A DNA stretch of 64,000 nucleotides. It comes from Daphnia pulex (taxonomy: Eukaryota; Arthropoda; Branchiopoda; Diplostraca; Daphniidae). Made by a program: the position numbers and the translations under genes. Under the pieces are notes generated by a model. That model was not told where the DNA came from and searched no databases. It saw only the letters and a program-made list of their open reading frames with translations. Shown piece after piece: positions 22,129-36,700 of this stretch (its first letter is position 1; each line of letters opens with the position of its first letter). The stretch is taken from assembly GCF_021134715.1 (NCBI RefSeq), contig NC_060026.1:15615001-15679000 (forward strand), read 5' to 3'.

Positions 22129-24253
22129 ATGGAGATGGACGATGATTCTAGAAGCATGTTTGCGTTTGATGGCAATTCAAACGCCAGTTTAACCAATTTA
22201 TTGTTACCCGTGTACCAACAAGACAAGATTACCAATATTCAGGACTATCTTGATGTGAGTATCGACTTGAACAATTGTTTCGACGATGACCTACACGCTT
22301 CAGAGAAAAGCGTAACTTCCCCACAGAACTTGCCAGCACACACCGATAGTACCGACCAAGACAATGAAAATGAAGGGTAAGTTTTACTTCTTATTAACCT
22401 TAATGCAGTTGGGTGTAAATGAACCATTGATTTACAGGTACATCCACCACACCATTTCCGCCAATGAAATTTGCATGCAAATCAATCCAGGTTCTTCAAA
22501 CTGTATGCCCAGTCAACCCAGTCATGCAACACTGACCATTGAATCCATCAATTCAGAAACAGACGAAAGGACCAAGACACGGTTTCGCTGCAGGTTTGAA
22601 GGGTGCAAACGAACATACAGCTCTGCCGGAAACTTGAAAGCACACACCAAAAGTCACACAGGTAACCATCAATTTATCTTTATGTAAAGTAGAAAATAAT
22701 GAAAAAATGTTGATGTAAACAGGGGAGTATACATTTAAATGTACTGAAGAAGAATGTGGAAAGGCATTTCTCAACTCCCACAGCCTAAAGATTCATGTCA
22801 GAGTACACACCAAAGATCGTCCCTATGGCTGTGACATGGGGGGATGTGACAAGAACTTCAACACACTCTACCGTTTGAAAGCTCATCAGAGGGTACACAA
22901 CGGCACCACCTTTAAATGTGAACAATCTGGATGTGTGAAATTCTTCACAACCCTCAGTGACCTACGGAAACACGAACGTGTCCATTCGGGAGACCGGCCA
23001 TTCAAGTAAAATCTCAATTCTAGTGCAGCATAAAGAGTCTTAACATAATGTAACTTTGATAGATGCGAGCACGAAGATTGCAACAAGTCATTTCGCAATA
23101 GCCATCATCTAAAATCGCACATGTTATCTCATACGGGTGAACGACCCTACACATGCAGTGATTCTGCATGTGGACGAACCTTCGCCAAGCGTAATTCGTG
23201 GAAGTTGCATCTATTGAAGCATGAAAAATTGGCCACCCAAAATGGCGATATGAATTCATGTGACGAAACAATTGGCCGCCAAGTGCTCAACTCTGTTAAT
23301 CCTGATGAGATACGGCTGACGACTGTTCCTTCTCTTGATGGAGTTCAAGGTAATATCATTAATAATTTTCCCTGAATTTGGTTATTCATTCTGTTATTCT
23401 TGGTAAAGCCTATGCCGTAATTCCGCTAAGTGCTGAAAGTGTCAACCGGATGACCCAGCGCAGCGGAATGAGTCTTGAGCAGCTCCTAACGGATCGCAAT
23501 TTGGCATTACAACCGTCGGATACCATCGACCCGTTGGCCGACTGTCCGTCTTCTTTAGATATTGAAGATAATTCGCAATCAATGCAAGGGAAAGCTACTG
23601 ATGGTAAAAGTTACAAATAGTTTCCATTGGAATTTCTGATATTAACTCGCTTTCTAATTGGTGCAGATGAATCAGCGGACATAAATGACGTGGACCAATC
23701 GGAAACGATATCGGCAGCCTTCACCGGGGCTCTTCCCGACCACGGGAACCAACACAATTCTCAAATGGACCAATCAGAGGAGTTGATGGACGAAGAAGAT
23801 CGAGATCGATTGCTAAAGGATGTGGCCGCTGCTGTAGACATTTGTCATTGCAATCCGTGCCGCTGTGATCCTTTGCTCAACGATTGCTCAGTTTCTTGCA
23901 ACCCAGTAGTCGATTCATTGACAGAAGATTCCAATCAACCGAGAGCAACCACCGGAAAAGGTTGCGGCTGTGGATGTGGCAAAAAGTCTACGACGTCGAC
24001 GACAAACGAACCGATGGCCAGCAAATCAGCGAGTCGAATGACGGGATGCGGCTGCAATTGTGAAGGTAGTGCACCCCCGGCAAGTCATGGAGACGTAAAC
24101 TCTGTCCAGCATTTGGCATCCATGCCTTCTTGTCATCCGCCGGAAGCATTGCCTTGCTCCCAGTCAACAGATCCGGATCCTTGCTGCATCGTCGTCTGCC
24201 TCAAACATCTCAAACGGCAATATCTAATGGATCGACCCAAATGCTGTGCTTAA
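22129..24253 (+). CDS. MTF1: metal-responsive transcription factor 1
   Basis: Six exons (22129-22376, 22438-22661, 22723-23005, 23063-23349, 23409-23603, 23667-24253) give 607 residues. The N-terminal block [18 protein letters not shown] is the hallmark preceding the zinc fingers in MTF-1. Six C2H2 fingers run from about residue 131 to 308. The C-terminal half carries CHCNPCRC near 472-479, matching the family's metal-sensing cysteine cluster (copper sensing in fly MTF-1). Two further dense clusters follow, [11 protein letters not shown] near 510 and TGCGCNCEG near 540, and a CC-rich tail. MTF-1 binds metal response elements and drives metallothionein and transporter genes when zinc, cadmium or copper rises. 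Start ATG follows AAAAAA (good context). Confidence 0.95.
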
Positions 24254-24789
24254 TCCTCATTTTTGTTAAAACCTGGTAATTTAAGAAAAATCAAGTCATG
24301 CTTTTTTATTAAAAAAATAATCTGTTGCTATCCTCACAATTTTCCTCCCCTTGTTAACAACACATTCATTTCTGTTTGGTGTCGGGTCCTCTTTTATTTG
24401 TAATCGATGTCACTTGATTTCCCTACAATCACTCAATGATGTTTCCAAATTGGCACTGACTTTTGATTTATCTTTTCAGACCAGGTGTATGTGTGTTAGA
24501 TTGTGTATTGTCTCTTTCTCTCTTACAGAACAGTTGCGTGTAATAGCATACCCTTAATGCAAAATTAACTGTCATTGATTGGAGGAGGAGCTACATAAAC
24601 GGTATTAAAACACAATGAACATTTAATTTGTTTTTAAAACAATTAAAGCCCCAATCACGATCTCAAGATCATCAGTCTTCCATTTTTGCCGTCTAAATGC
24701 AAACCTATGGGCTATTATACCACGAATGAAACGAATTAATAATTAAGTATATTTTTTGAATTAAAATGGGTGGGATTTTGATTGAGTAT
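24254..24789. other. convergent 3' flanks of MTF-1 and GOGAT
   Basis: AT-rich tail sequence for both genes, which end facing each other. No gene seen. Confidence 0.4.
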
Positions 24790-27700
24790 TTAAGGAGCAC
24801 CACCGACGCTGCTATCCAATTGAACGATTCCTCCAGGTCCACTCAAGGATGAAGAGCCCATCAGCATTTCATCCACCTGGCGGGCCGCTTGGCGGCCTTC
24901 TGCAATGGCCCAAACCACCAGCGACTGGCCCCTTCGGCAATCTCCAGCGGCGTAAACCCCACTGACGTTGGTCGAGTACTCGTCGCTGGGCGTTGACACA
25001 TTACTGTAAGGATCCACTTGGAGTTTCAACTGATTCATTATGTTGGGTTCGGGACCCAGGAAGCCCATGGCCAATAGGACCATGTCACACTTGTAAAGCT
25101 GTAACATAAAACATTCAATTAGATTCCAGAAATATATTAAAATCAAATTTGTTTGTTTTTACCTTTTCGCTATTAGGAACTTCAGTCATGACCCATTTTC
25201 CAGACTCGGCATCTTTCTTCCATTCGACTTGCACTGCTTTGATGCCGGCCACTCCGCCCTTTCCATCGCTGACAAACTCCTTGCTCATCGTGTTATACAG
25301 ACGAGGATCTTTACCGTATTTAATTTTAACTTCTTCGTGGCCGTAGTCGACTTTGAAGACGCGGCCCCATTGAGGCCATGGATTATCACTGGCGCGGGAC
25401 GTTGGCGGAGGCGGAAGGATCTCGAACGTCGTAATGGAACGGGCTCCCTGGCGCAGGGAAGTTCCGATGCAATCGTTGCCAGTGTCACCTCCGCCCAAGA
25501 TGATGACATCCCGATCCTTTGCCGTGTAGCACGGATTGCCCAGATTGTTATCCGGATGCATCTGCTTCTTTTGCCAAGTACCTAAATACGAAACGGCTTG
25601 GAGGATGCCGTCCAGCATCCGCCCGGGTATGGCAATATCTCGAGGTCTAGTCGATCCTATGCAAAGGACTATGGCGTCGTACTGCTTGCGCAGATCCTAG
25701 TAGAGAAAATAGTATTGAGAATATTTTCAAATTGAGTTCTTAATTATCGATTTTCTAACCTCGGCGGATATGTCCTTGCCAATGTCGACTCCAGTCAGGA
25801 AGGCAATTCCTTCCTGTTGCAACAATTCCACACGGCGCTTAATCACATCCCTGGAAAGTTTCATCGTAGGGATTCCATATTGAAGTAGACCACCGATTGC
25901 GTCATCACGTTCAAACACGGTGACTAAATGTCCAGCCTAATTCATTCAAAAATTTCATTTAAGTCTATTTGAGTATTGAGCATGCGCACAAGATCAAAAA
26001 GGAAACCTTATTGAGTTGGTGAGCGCATGCTAATCCAGCCGGGCCGGATCCCACCACGGCGACTTTTTTCCCAGTGCGGATGAGTGGAGGCTCGGCTTTC
26101 ATCCATCCTTGCTCGAACGCGTAATCGATGATGGAGCATTCGATTGATTTGATCGTGACGGGCAAATTGTTGATGCCCAAGACGCAGGCGCTTTCGCACG
26201 GAGCCGGACACACTCGACCGGTGAATTCCGGGAAATTGTTGGTCTGTAAAAGTTGATCCAGCGCTTCCTTCCACTTGTCCTGAGAGACCAGATCGTTCCA
26301 TTTAGGAATTATGTTGCCCAGCGGGCAGCCAAACGAACTCTGACAGAACGGAACTCCGCAATCCATGCACCGGGACGCCTGGACTTTGAGTCCTTTCTTG
26401 ACGTGATCGAAATCGTAAATTTCTTCCCAGTCGTTCATCCGCTTTTCAGCCGGGCGATAACTGACGACTTCGCGATTGTACTTCATGAAGCCTCGGACCT
26501 TGTCGACCGGTTGGCTGGGTCCGGCCGCATCCTCAATGTCCGCAATGTCGTTTAATTTCGTCTGAAAACCGTTGGTCTTGACATTGACTTTGGGCGATTT
26601 GCCCTTGGCCTTTTTCTCTTTCTTGGCCTCCGCTTCCTGGGCCTGCAAAGCCTTTTGATAATCGTAAGGGAAGACTTTGACGAACTTGTATCGCGCTTTC
26701 GGCCATTCATCCAGCAAGACTTTGGCGTAATCGGATGCCGTTTTCTCGTAATATTCTTCCAGCAGAGAGTGAACGATGACGGCATCTTCCACCGAAACCA
26801 ACGGCAACAGCTGGACCATCGTCGTGTTGCAGAACGTTGGGAAAATACCTTTCGTGTCCAAGACGTAGGCGATTCCGCCGGACATTCCAGCAGCGAAATT
26901 ACGTCCCGTAGGTCCTGCGAAACAAAAAAAATGTCAAATTCCGGAATTCTTTTTAGAAACATTAATTTTTTAAATGTTGTACCTAGAATGAGGACCGTTC
27001 CGCCCGTCATGTACTCGCAACCATGGTTACCAACTCCTTCGACGACGGCGATAGCGCCGGAATTGCGGACGCAAAAGCGTTCGCCTGCCACCCCACGGAA
27101 AAAGGCACGGCCCGAAGTGGCGCCGTAAAGACAAGCGTTTCCGACGATGATATTTTTCTCTGACTGGAAGGTGCTGGTCCTGGGCGGATAAATAACAATT
27201 TCACCTCCGGACAGTCCCTTGCCGACATAATCATTGGCATCGCCAGCCAAAGTTATGCTGATTCCGCGAGCCAAGAAAGCGCCGAAACTCTGGCCAGCCG
27301 ATCCTCTCATGAAAACGTTGATGCTTCCGTCCGGAAGCCCTTCTTCGCCATACTTTTTGGCGATCGTGTAACTGAGGATGGTGCCCACGGCTCGATTGGA
27401 ATTGACGACATTAACGGCGAAACTGACTTTCTGGCAGGTGCCGTTCAGGACGCTGGCGGATTCTTTGATTAATTTTTGATCCAGGTGATTTTCAAGACCA
27501 AAATCCTGGGCGATGGATCCGCCAATGATGTTGACTCCCGGTCGCATGCTGAGGGCGCTACGTAGAACGGCCCCAAAGTACAAAAGTTTGGATTTCTTGG
27601 GACTGGCGGGATCCTGGGCGTCACGAACACGGACAAAATCGGTGCGTCCAATCAGCTGCTGGAATTTGACGAGTCCCAGTTTGGCCATTTCTTTGCGGAC

Positions 27701-30700
27701 TTCTTCCGCCAGAAGGAAGAAATAATTGATGACGTGTTCAGGCTGACCTGCAAATTTCTCACGCAGGACCGGATCCTGAGTCGCGATTCCAACCGGGCAC
27801 GTGTTCAAATGACATTTCCGCATCATCGTGCAACCTAATGCAATCAGCGGGGCAGTGCTGAACCCGAATTCATCCGCTCCCAACACGGCGGCTACGATGA
27901 CGTCAAACGCCGTCCGGATTTGTCCATCGGCCTACGGGGGAAAAGTATTAGGCTGTTAAAATTGTGTCCGTCTCATTTGACCGAAAATTTGGATTCAAAC
28001 CTGAAGGACGACTCTTGAACGTAAATCGTTCAAGACGAGAGTTTGGTGAGTTTCGGCGATGCCGAGCTCCCAGGGAAGACCAGCGTTTTTGATTCCGGTC
28101 CAGCTGCTGGCTCCCGTTCCGCCGTCGTGACCGGAAATGGTGATGTGTTCCGCTTTGCCCTTGGCCACTCCAACGGCCACGACGCCCACGCCGACGACGG
28201 ACACCAGTTTGACCGAGATGCGGGCCAACGGATTGGCGCATTTCAGGTCGTAAATCAATTCGGCAAGATCCTCGATCGAGTAAATGTCGTGATGAGGAGG
28301 CGGAGATATCAGACCGACTCCAGCCACGCTGTGTCGCGTTTGAGCAATGTCAACCGTCACTTTGAAGCCGGGCAATTCGCCACCTTCGCCCGGTTTGGCT
28401 CCTTGCGCCATTTTAATTTGCAACTCGTCCGCATTGGCCAGATAAGCAGCCGTCACTCCGAATCGACCACTGGCAACTGGGCGATAAACAAATAAAATTT
28501 AGAAAAAGAATTCAAAAAAGGAGCTTTAATTAGAAACCTTGTTTGATAGCCGAGCGGTGACTATTTGCAGGATCCTGATTCAAATAACGTTCAGGATCTT
28601 CGCCTGAAAATAGAAAGTGGTACAACGTGATTAAATTCCTCATTATGATTGAAATTCTCCGGAATGTCAAACTTTACCTCCTTCTCCGGTATTGGATTTG
28701 GCTCCTATGCGGTTCATGGCTGTCGCCAGAGTCGTGTGGGCCTCCTTGGAGATGGATCCAAAGCTCATGGCACCTGTAAAATTACTGGTGAGACATTTTC
28801 AAAATGTTTAATTAAACACGGAAATTTACCAGTCACGAATCGCTTGACAATTTCGGAAGCAGGTTCGACATCTTCAATGCTAACGGGCTGGCTCGACGGA
28901 ATGATTTCCAGTTGGCCTCTCAAAGTGCATTGGCGCAAGCTTTTCATGGTGGATTGCTGGAAGCGGTTAAAAGCATCTCGGCTGTTGTTCTTTGCAGCTT
29001 CCTGGTAATCATTTCGGTCATTAATTTTTGTCATTTATTTATTATTAATTATCAAAAAAATTACCTGGAGGACTCCGATGCTGTCAGGATCGTTAAGATG
29101 TTTCTCTCCCCCACGACGCCAATGATAATTACCAGGATCGCGAAGCACATACGTATCGCATTCCATTTTATGGAACGATATAATGTGACGTTCCACAGTT
29201 TCCTGAGCCACTTCTTTGAAAGTGACACCACCCACACGGGACGAGGTGCCCTAAACAATTAACCCGTCAATTAAACAACTGTTATCTGAACTCATTAATT
29301 GGCTCGCAAATCATTACCTTGAAGCATTTATCGATAATCTCGTCGGAGAGTCCAATGGCCTCAAAGATCTGAGCTCCTTTGTAAGATTGCAGAGTCGATA
29401 TGCCCATTTTGGCCATGACTTTGGCGATACCGTTCTCCATGGCCTCGGTATAGTTCTGCGAAAAATTAAGGGTCAATAACCTTTGAACAGAGAAAAACAA
29501 AAAGATTTCACTTACGTCGAAGACTTGCTTGTCATTCAATTTATCGTTGAGGACGCCTTCACATCTGAGACGCCGAGTGGCTTCCATAATCAAATAGGGG
29601 CAGATGGCATCCGCCCCAAAGCCCAGCAAAACGCACATGTGGTGCACCTCTCTAAATGATGAATTTAATTTTGAAAAAGTTGAACAACAAAACAACAAAA
29701 ATGGATAGGCTCACCTGGCTTCGCCCGTTTCCACTATAAGGCCCACTTTCATGCGGAGTCGTTCTTCGATCAAATGATGATGGACGGCCCCCAACGTCAA
29801 TAGAGCGCTCAGCGGAATCCTTTTGACAAACAACAAAATTTTTAGCAAAGAAAATCTAAAAGGAACAGAAATTGGGTGTACCTTTCCTTTCCGGCTTTTC
29901 TATCGGAGAGGATAATAAACTGGAAATCCGCCTTGACAGCTTCCGTCACTTCCTCACAGATGCGATCCAGTTGAGTGATGTAGACCAGCGGTACGTTGGC
30001 GTCAACAGTGATGTCAATAATTTTAGACTAAACACAAAAAATTTCTTATTAATGAACAAAATTTTAAAGTAACGGGGATTCAAACCTTCCAGTCATTGGC
30101 GGAACAGTTGATGATGAGTTTCAAATCATCCGGCGACAAAATCGGCTGTTCCAGGTACAAGCGACGGCATTGCTGATCGCTAGGCTCCAGGATATTGGCC
30201 TCGGGACCGATTGGACAAGCCAACGACATGACAATTCGTTCACGAAAAGGATCGATCGGCGGATTAGTAACCTGAATTGAACATTGTAAATTTAACTGGG
30301 CTTACAAATAGTCAAAGAATGATCGATTTTACTTGAGCGAAAAGCTGCTTAAAGTATTCGTAGAGCAGCGGCTGGAAGTCGGAGATGCACGCCAAAGGGG
30401 CATCGTTTCCCATCGATCCCAGCGCTTCCTTCCTGTTTTCCGACAACAAAATCGCGCGCACAAAATTCCGGAAATTAACATCGGCTGAAATGTTTGAGCT
30501 GATTCAATCAAAACTTACTTGTTTGTAAACATGGGGACGAGTAGCAGAGACAGAGTTTCGAGCGTGTAGTTGAACAGCGACAGAATCTTCCGGATTTCTT
30601 CGGCCGATTTGAGTTGTGGTTCGATGGAAGGTGGTTGACCGTTTTGGCTGGAAATTACCGCCGACGTCTTCCTTATATCGTCCAGAGTGACCAGCTGGCC

Positions 30701-33700
30701 CAACCATTCAGAATGTGGGCGACTGCGGGCGATACTCATCTTGATCTCGTCGTCGCCGATGATGACCCGATTGGCCGTGTCTATCAAAAGCATCCGCGAA
30801 GGTTCTAATCTCCCCTGAAAGAAAAAGGTTAGTTTAGAAATAGTAATTTAGTCCATCTTTCCATCGATTATGTACTTACTTTGTGTATAACATCGGCAGG
30901 ATCGACGTCATAGACTCCTACTTCTGATGCCATGACCACCACATTATCCTTTGTTACGTAGTACCTCGACGGACGCAATCCGTTTCTGAAACAACATCAA
31001 AAGAGACAAGAAATGTCAATGGCCAGTCTGAATCGCTACTCGATCGCGGAAAAACTGGGATTAATAAACATCTGGACGTCCCAAGGAAAAATTGCGACAA
31101 AGGATCGCATTCACGAAAAACATTTGCTCGTGTCTTTGATCAATTAGACAAAAATTAATCTGGAATTTATTAGAAAAATTGAATAGGTTCTGAATGTATT
31201 TTTAGATGTTTTACCGGTCAAGAACAGCGCCGATGTAGCGTCCGTCTGTAAAGGCCATCAAAGCTGGTCCGTCCCACGGTTCCATGGAGCATCCAGCCCA
31301 TCTATAGAAATCTTTCTTCTCCTGGTCCATCAGCGGGTCTTGTTCCCAGGCTTCCGGAATCATAGTCATAATGGCCTATTATGGGACAAACAAAAACCGG
31401 AATAGAAAAATATTGAAACAAACAATCCCCCCCCCCCTTTTTGTTATATACCTCCGGTAGAGATCTGCCTCCGGCGCGGACGAGAAATTCAAGTACACAA
31501 TCGGCCGATCCCGAGTCGCTGAGATTGGGTTCCACGACGGGATACAATTCGGCCAGGGCTCGTTTACCAAAGCGCTCCGAACTCATCAAACCTTCGCGGG
31601 CTTTCATATAGTTGACATTGCCCCGGAGCGTATTAATCTCGCCATTGTGGGCCAGCATCCGCAGAGGATGAGCTCGCTCCCAGCTGGGGAAAGTATTGGT
31701 CGAAAATCTTGTGTGAACCAGGGCCAGATAAGTTTCATATTCCGGTCTCTGTTATTTGGAAAAATCCAAAATAAAAAGTAAGTTTCCCATCAATAAGGGA
31801 TTTATTCCTGAAAAAGTTTTTCAATAACTCACATCGAGATCAGAAAAGTAAGTCCAGACTTGGGTGGACGTGAGTTGTCCTTTGTAGACGATCACATCTG
31901 GCGATAAACTGCAAATATAAAAGCGAGCACCAGGCCGGGGGATTCGATGAGTCACCTTCTTTCTCAGCACAAAAACCTTTGAATGAATAATAATAAGAAG
32001 ATTAGCCTATCAATAGAAAAGGTAAATTTCAATAGCGATACTCATCCGATAATTGAACTGTAATTGACATTAAGGTTCGTATATAATATCATTTTATTAC
32101 ACGTTTGAATAGAAAATTTAAAACTAAATTTCAAATTGCGATGGGAAGTAGATTTACACGAAAATTGAACTTGAAATGGAATAAATTAGACTTTCAGTAT
32201 AAGAGAAGAAACGATGATTTCCCTATTTTCGGATCATTGCCAAAAGAATAGAGCCATCAACTTTCCTATTCATCTATCCACTTTTCCCCTCCGGCGGAAT
32301 TATTGATCCTTTATACACGGTCGACTTGTGTACATCATCCCCGACGGAATAGAGAAAATCAGGACTCTGCTGTTAGTTAACTTTTGATTCAATTCACCAA
32401 GGGAAAATTGGTGCGGCCGATCCTTGCAGCGAAACTTAATTAAACGGCATCTAGGTGCACATTTCATTCTAACGACGCCCCATTGTGAAGCTGAAATGTC
32501 GAATCGGGACACATTTTCGTGTAAAACTCAATCCGCCGTGAACGTCGGCAATGCGCCTCCCTCCCCCAGAGGCGAAAAGGATATACGAGATTCCGTCTGT
32601 GAAGTAACTCTATGTGCCAACAGAGATTATTGTTGTCTTGACGTCACTAGAAGAGAATCAGCTGAGCTGTACAGTATAGCAGTTGAGCAAATAAAAGACG
32701 ATTCCATGTATAGTAGTAGACCGACATCTCCTGATTATCGATCGACCACCCATTTTTATTACTTTTTCTTTTCTTAGATGTTACCCCTTTTTTTCTTATT
32801 TCCTTTGCAGAAAATATAACGAGACCATCATCCTTCATTCTTGGCACTAGAATGTCCATTAACTTTGTATCAAAACCTATCGATCTATTTGCTCTCTCTC
32901 CGGGGGCGTCAAACTTTCGCCAATCGATTTTTTACTGTGAACCGCTGTGAAATGTCGTCGACTTAATAAAATAGAAAATAAGAAAATAGAGACGAACCTT
33001 CTCCAGGAAAATACGTTCATCTTCAGGCGATGTAAATGCGGGATTGTCCCAGGTAACGAAGACTTGTCTCATGAATGGCTCACCGTTGCGCGCCACTTGT
33101 CCAATCACGGACCTGTCAGTTGGAACCGTTCGCCAATAGAGAACCTGTGTGATGATGATATAGAGTTAAAATCTCTGTCGTCTTTTTGATGTTATTAATC
33201 AAGCGGAAACCTGAAGAGAGCACTCCTTGGCAATTTCCTGGAACATGGCTTCGCTCTCGGCGTGATTCTCCCGGTCTACAAAACAGATGCCCGTGGCGTA
33301 ATGGCCTATTGGCGGTAATTCGATATCAGCTTCTTCCCTGTTCCGACATCAATAAGGCAATCACAATTTGACAAATGTTTAGAGAGCTAGTTATTATTAT
33401 AATGATTGTGTTTATACCTGATGATGGATGAGTAGAGCTGATGGGGAATGGCAGTTAAAACACCGGCACCGTCACCCGTGTCGTTGTCACAGGAACAAGC
33501 TCCTCGGTGATCCAGCCGGGATGCCAACGTCCTGGCATCTTTGAGAATCTTGGCAATAAAAATTGTTAATTTATTTGACGGCCCATCGAGTGTGTCGATT
33601 TTTATTATTATTACTTTGTTTGAGCGGATGCCATCGATTTGGACGACGAATCCAACTCCGCAGGCTTCCTTCTCCAGGGCTGGATCGTATAGGCCGTCGA

Positions 33701-33749
33701 CTTTGGTGGGAGCCGCCCATCGACTCCTGCCAGATTCCGCAGCTTCCAT
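24790..33749 (-). CDS. glutamate synthase [NADH/NADPH], fused GOGAT
   Basis: Twenty-five coding exons on the minus strand, from 33615-33749 (first) to 24790-25098 (last), close in frame: 2075 residues, full family length. Residues 1-29 are a propeptide before Cys30 (ACGVGF), the N-terminal nucleophile of the class II glutamine amidotransferase domain (about 30-420). The central and FMN-binding synthase domains follow. The 3Fe-4S cysteines are at about 1151, 1157 and 1162 ([12 protein letters not shown]). From about 1570 the small-subunit-like part carries 4Fe-4S cysteines ([18 protein letters not shown]), an FAD motif (VVGSGPAG) and a NAD(P) motif ([10 protein letters not shown]). The enzyme makes two glutamates from glutamine and 2-oxoglutarate. 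It occurs in insects and crustaceans but not vertebrates. Coenzyme choice cannot be read here. Confidence 0.96.
31977..32997 (-). other. long GOGAT intron 4
   Basis: By far the largest intron of the gene (1021 bp; most others are 50-120 bp), between exons 32998-33144 and 31833-31976. The open frames inside it show no protein-like features. An internal regulatory element or alternative promoter is possible, but I see no clear motif. Confidence 0.5.
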
Positions 33750-36700
33750 TTCTCTCAGCTACTCCTGGCACAAGACGAAAGCCAATCGATTAATGGTCAA
33801 GACTCCGCATGTCATTTGTTTTATTTTCAAAAAAATGTCGCCCTACATCGAAAACAGATGGCCGACCCCCTTTTTAACGGTAAAATGTGGGGGCTCAACA
33901 TTTGGTCGAAAAGGTCACATGGTTTATATTCAACAACAATTATCTCTCGAGGGGATTTGATATTTCTAAATAGATTCCCAGTGGATAGCATCAAAGCTAG
34001 TTTGTAGTTTTATTTACCTTTTTTACTTCGGTTGTTAGGGGGGATAAGCCGGAATGAAGTAATACAACAATCGAGCGTCGACCAGACGTCGTCGTCGTTA
34101 CGAATCACGTGGTGGGAAAACACATGCACACCCCAAACACACACGATGTTTGAACGTTGAATTTTCACGAATGCACGAAAATAAATTGTGGAGGGAATTC
34201 GCACAGAAATTGATGGAAGGTTAAACACAATTTCACACATGCACACACTGGCCAAAAAACACGACCTATACGACTGAAGGTTAGGAACCGACTGGAGACA
34301 CTGTGGGGGGGTAAAGAGGGAGGAATTATTTCGAAATACATATACAGAAAAAGGAACGGGAAATGAAGGGGAAGGGGGAGGAAAAAGACGGGAGAATTGA
34401 GGAGGTCCTTTTTTTCTCTGGGCTTATTTTTTGGACCAAGTCCCATATCGGTCTAGTCGTCTAGAATCAGAAGAGATCCTATTTTCTTGTCTATATTCAA
34501 ACCTTTTTCCCCTCTCCTTGTGTACTAGCCGACCCACCCTCTCGGTGTGTTTATCGATTGGGGCGGCCAGGGAGGAGAGGGGGTGACGACGTCATCATTT
34601 CTGGTTGGGTTCGTGTTCTTTTTTACCAATTGTGTGTGTGTGAAATGTTGACGTGTTAAGTCGATAGAAAAATATACCGTGTCGGATGCCATTGTAATCA
34701 TTTATATCGGCTAGTTTTTTATTGTTCAAGTTTGTGATTTGATTCCGAATCGGCTGCAATTTGTTTTTATTCAAAAAAGGGACATTTAGCGACATCTAGT
34801 GGTTGCTGTTTAGACTAGATTTATTGGGTTTCATTCGGTGCTGCCATCTAGGGCTCGATATTTGTACTAATGTGGGAGGAGACAAAGGATCTCCGGATAT
34901 AAGGGAAAAAAGTCAGAAATGAAAGAAAAATTTCCGGAATTCCGGAGGGCAACGGTGTTGATTGAAGACAATCAAATGCCCACTGGCTGATTGATTACTT
35001 TTTCCTCATCCCCCCCCACCCTCACACATACGGCGTATTGATATAATGAAATAGGAGCAAAACAGCAATTATATACCCTGTGTCTGTCTCAAAATAGAAA
35101 TCATAATGCAATAACAACAATAAATAATAAATGATTTACGACACTAGACAGACCAATCATCAAGACTCTTGTTTGACTTGACTCGGCTAAATTAATATTT
35201 CGTAAAATAATAATTTCAAACAAAATGAAATTTCTTTCACTCGATTTCAATAATCGATTCTGATACATTCGATTCTAATACGAATGACAAGAATTGCGAA
35301 TCCCAATGTGCTAGCCAATTTCATTTTCATATTTAATCCGCCTTCCGTATACCCCGCATGTTGTTGCGTGGGTTTTTATTCCGGGGCTTTTCCTTCTTGG
35401 AAAGTTGGACAACAAAAAATAATTTGAATAAAACCAGACACTTTTTTTATTCTTTTTTTTTAAATTATATCCCCCATCCCTCGACTGTGAACGCAAGGGA
35501 GAAGAATATCTCCGTCTAATTAGTAACGGATAACCAGTTTGGCGGATTGTTCAACTCCAGACATGTTCACGTAATTATATTGACCCAGCCAACGTAGTAG
35601 TAGTAGTACGAGTGGGCGTGGATTTATTGGAAAGGAAGACCTGCCGTAGGCAACAGATAGAAAAGACAAATGTCAACTCTTTTTTCGTTGTGGCTATTTG
35701 ATTAATGAAGACACTTGGATATCCAGTTGAACTGAATTCGATAAAATAGAAGGAAAAAGACAACAACGGTCGTGACATTTTCTTTTTCCTGCTTCATCAT
35801 ATACCGTCATGTGATTTTATAATGACGTTATGTACATGTTATCCTTGTGTGTTATCTACAGATTATTTTATACAAAAATGTTCAAGTGATGGCTTCTTGT
35901 TTGAGGGGGTCGTCGAGTACACAGCAACTCCCTCAACGGCTTATATATTTACGCCATTGTGTGAATTATGACGATGGGGAAAGTTTCAACCTGTTCCCAG
36001 ACCAGTTTTTCAAGCTTCTTTCAACCCCCGGAGCAATAAAATTAAAAAGAAGTATCTACCTTTATCTAATCTTTCAGGTAGTAGAAGATTGTTCAGCATC
36101 TTTTATTTTCTCTCTCCCCCTTCAACAGAAATAAATCAAATTGACAAGCGCGGGCCACTTTTTATTTTTCAAATTATTTTTCTATACAGTCACGATATAC
36201 TTTAAATACATACAACATTGTGTGTTATATACATTGTGTGTGTGTTTTAATTAATTATAGAACGACTAGAATGTGCGGCGGCAATTTCAAATTTTTATGT
36301 TTTCTCATTTTCTGTCGGGGTCGTGAAAAAATTGGAAATGTCAACAAATTAAGAAAGCGGAATTAATTTTTTTAATGAGTTCAATTTAAAAAATAGAAAA
36401 AAACCTGTTCATGCCGGACAAGTGTCGATTTATTTTTCGTGACGCATTTGAATCTGCGATTTTGATTTTAAAAATTAATAAAAACAAAAAATTTTAAAAA
36501 ATTTCTATGAGCTAAAATCAAAATAAATAAATAAAAGTCAAAACAGCAAAAATGTAAAAAGAAAAATACATGTATATAATAAATAATACAGCGTGAATCC
36601 GGCGATCGAGCGCGTATGAGCTGGTGTGTTTGTGTGAATAACATCCGCAGACCCGATTTTTCTTTTCCTTCGCTTATTTTTATCTATTTGGGACGATGCA

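Noticed and set aside
27948-28495. Long open frames on other frames and strand across GOGAT exons
   Set aside because: Shadows of a codon-biased, GC-rich coding region; none has a domain, and the GOGAT frame explains the sequence.
32424-32777. 117-codon open frame inside GOGAT intron 4
   Set aside because: Mixed composition, no domain or splice partner, opposite strand to the host gene.
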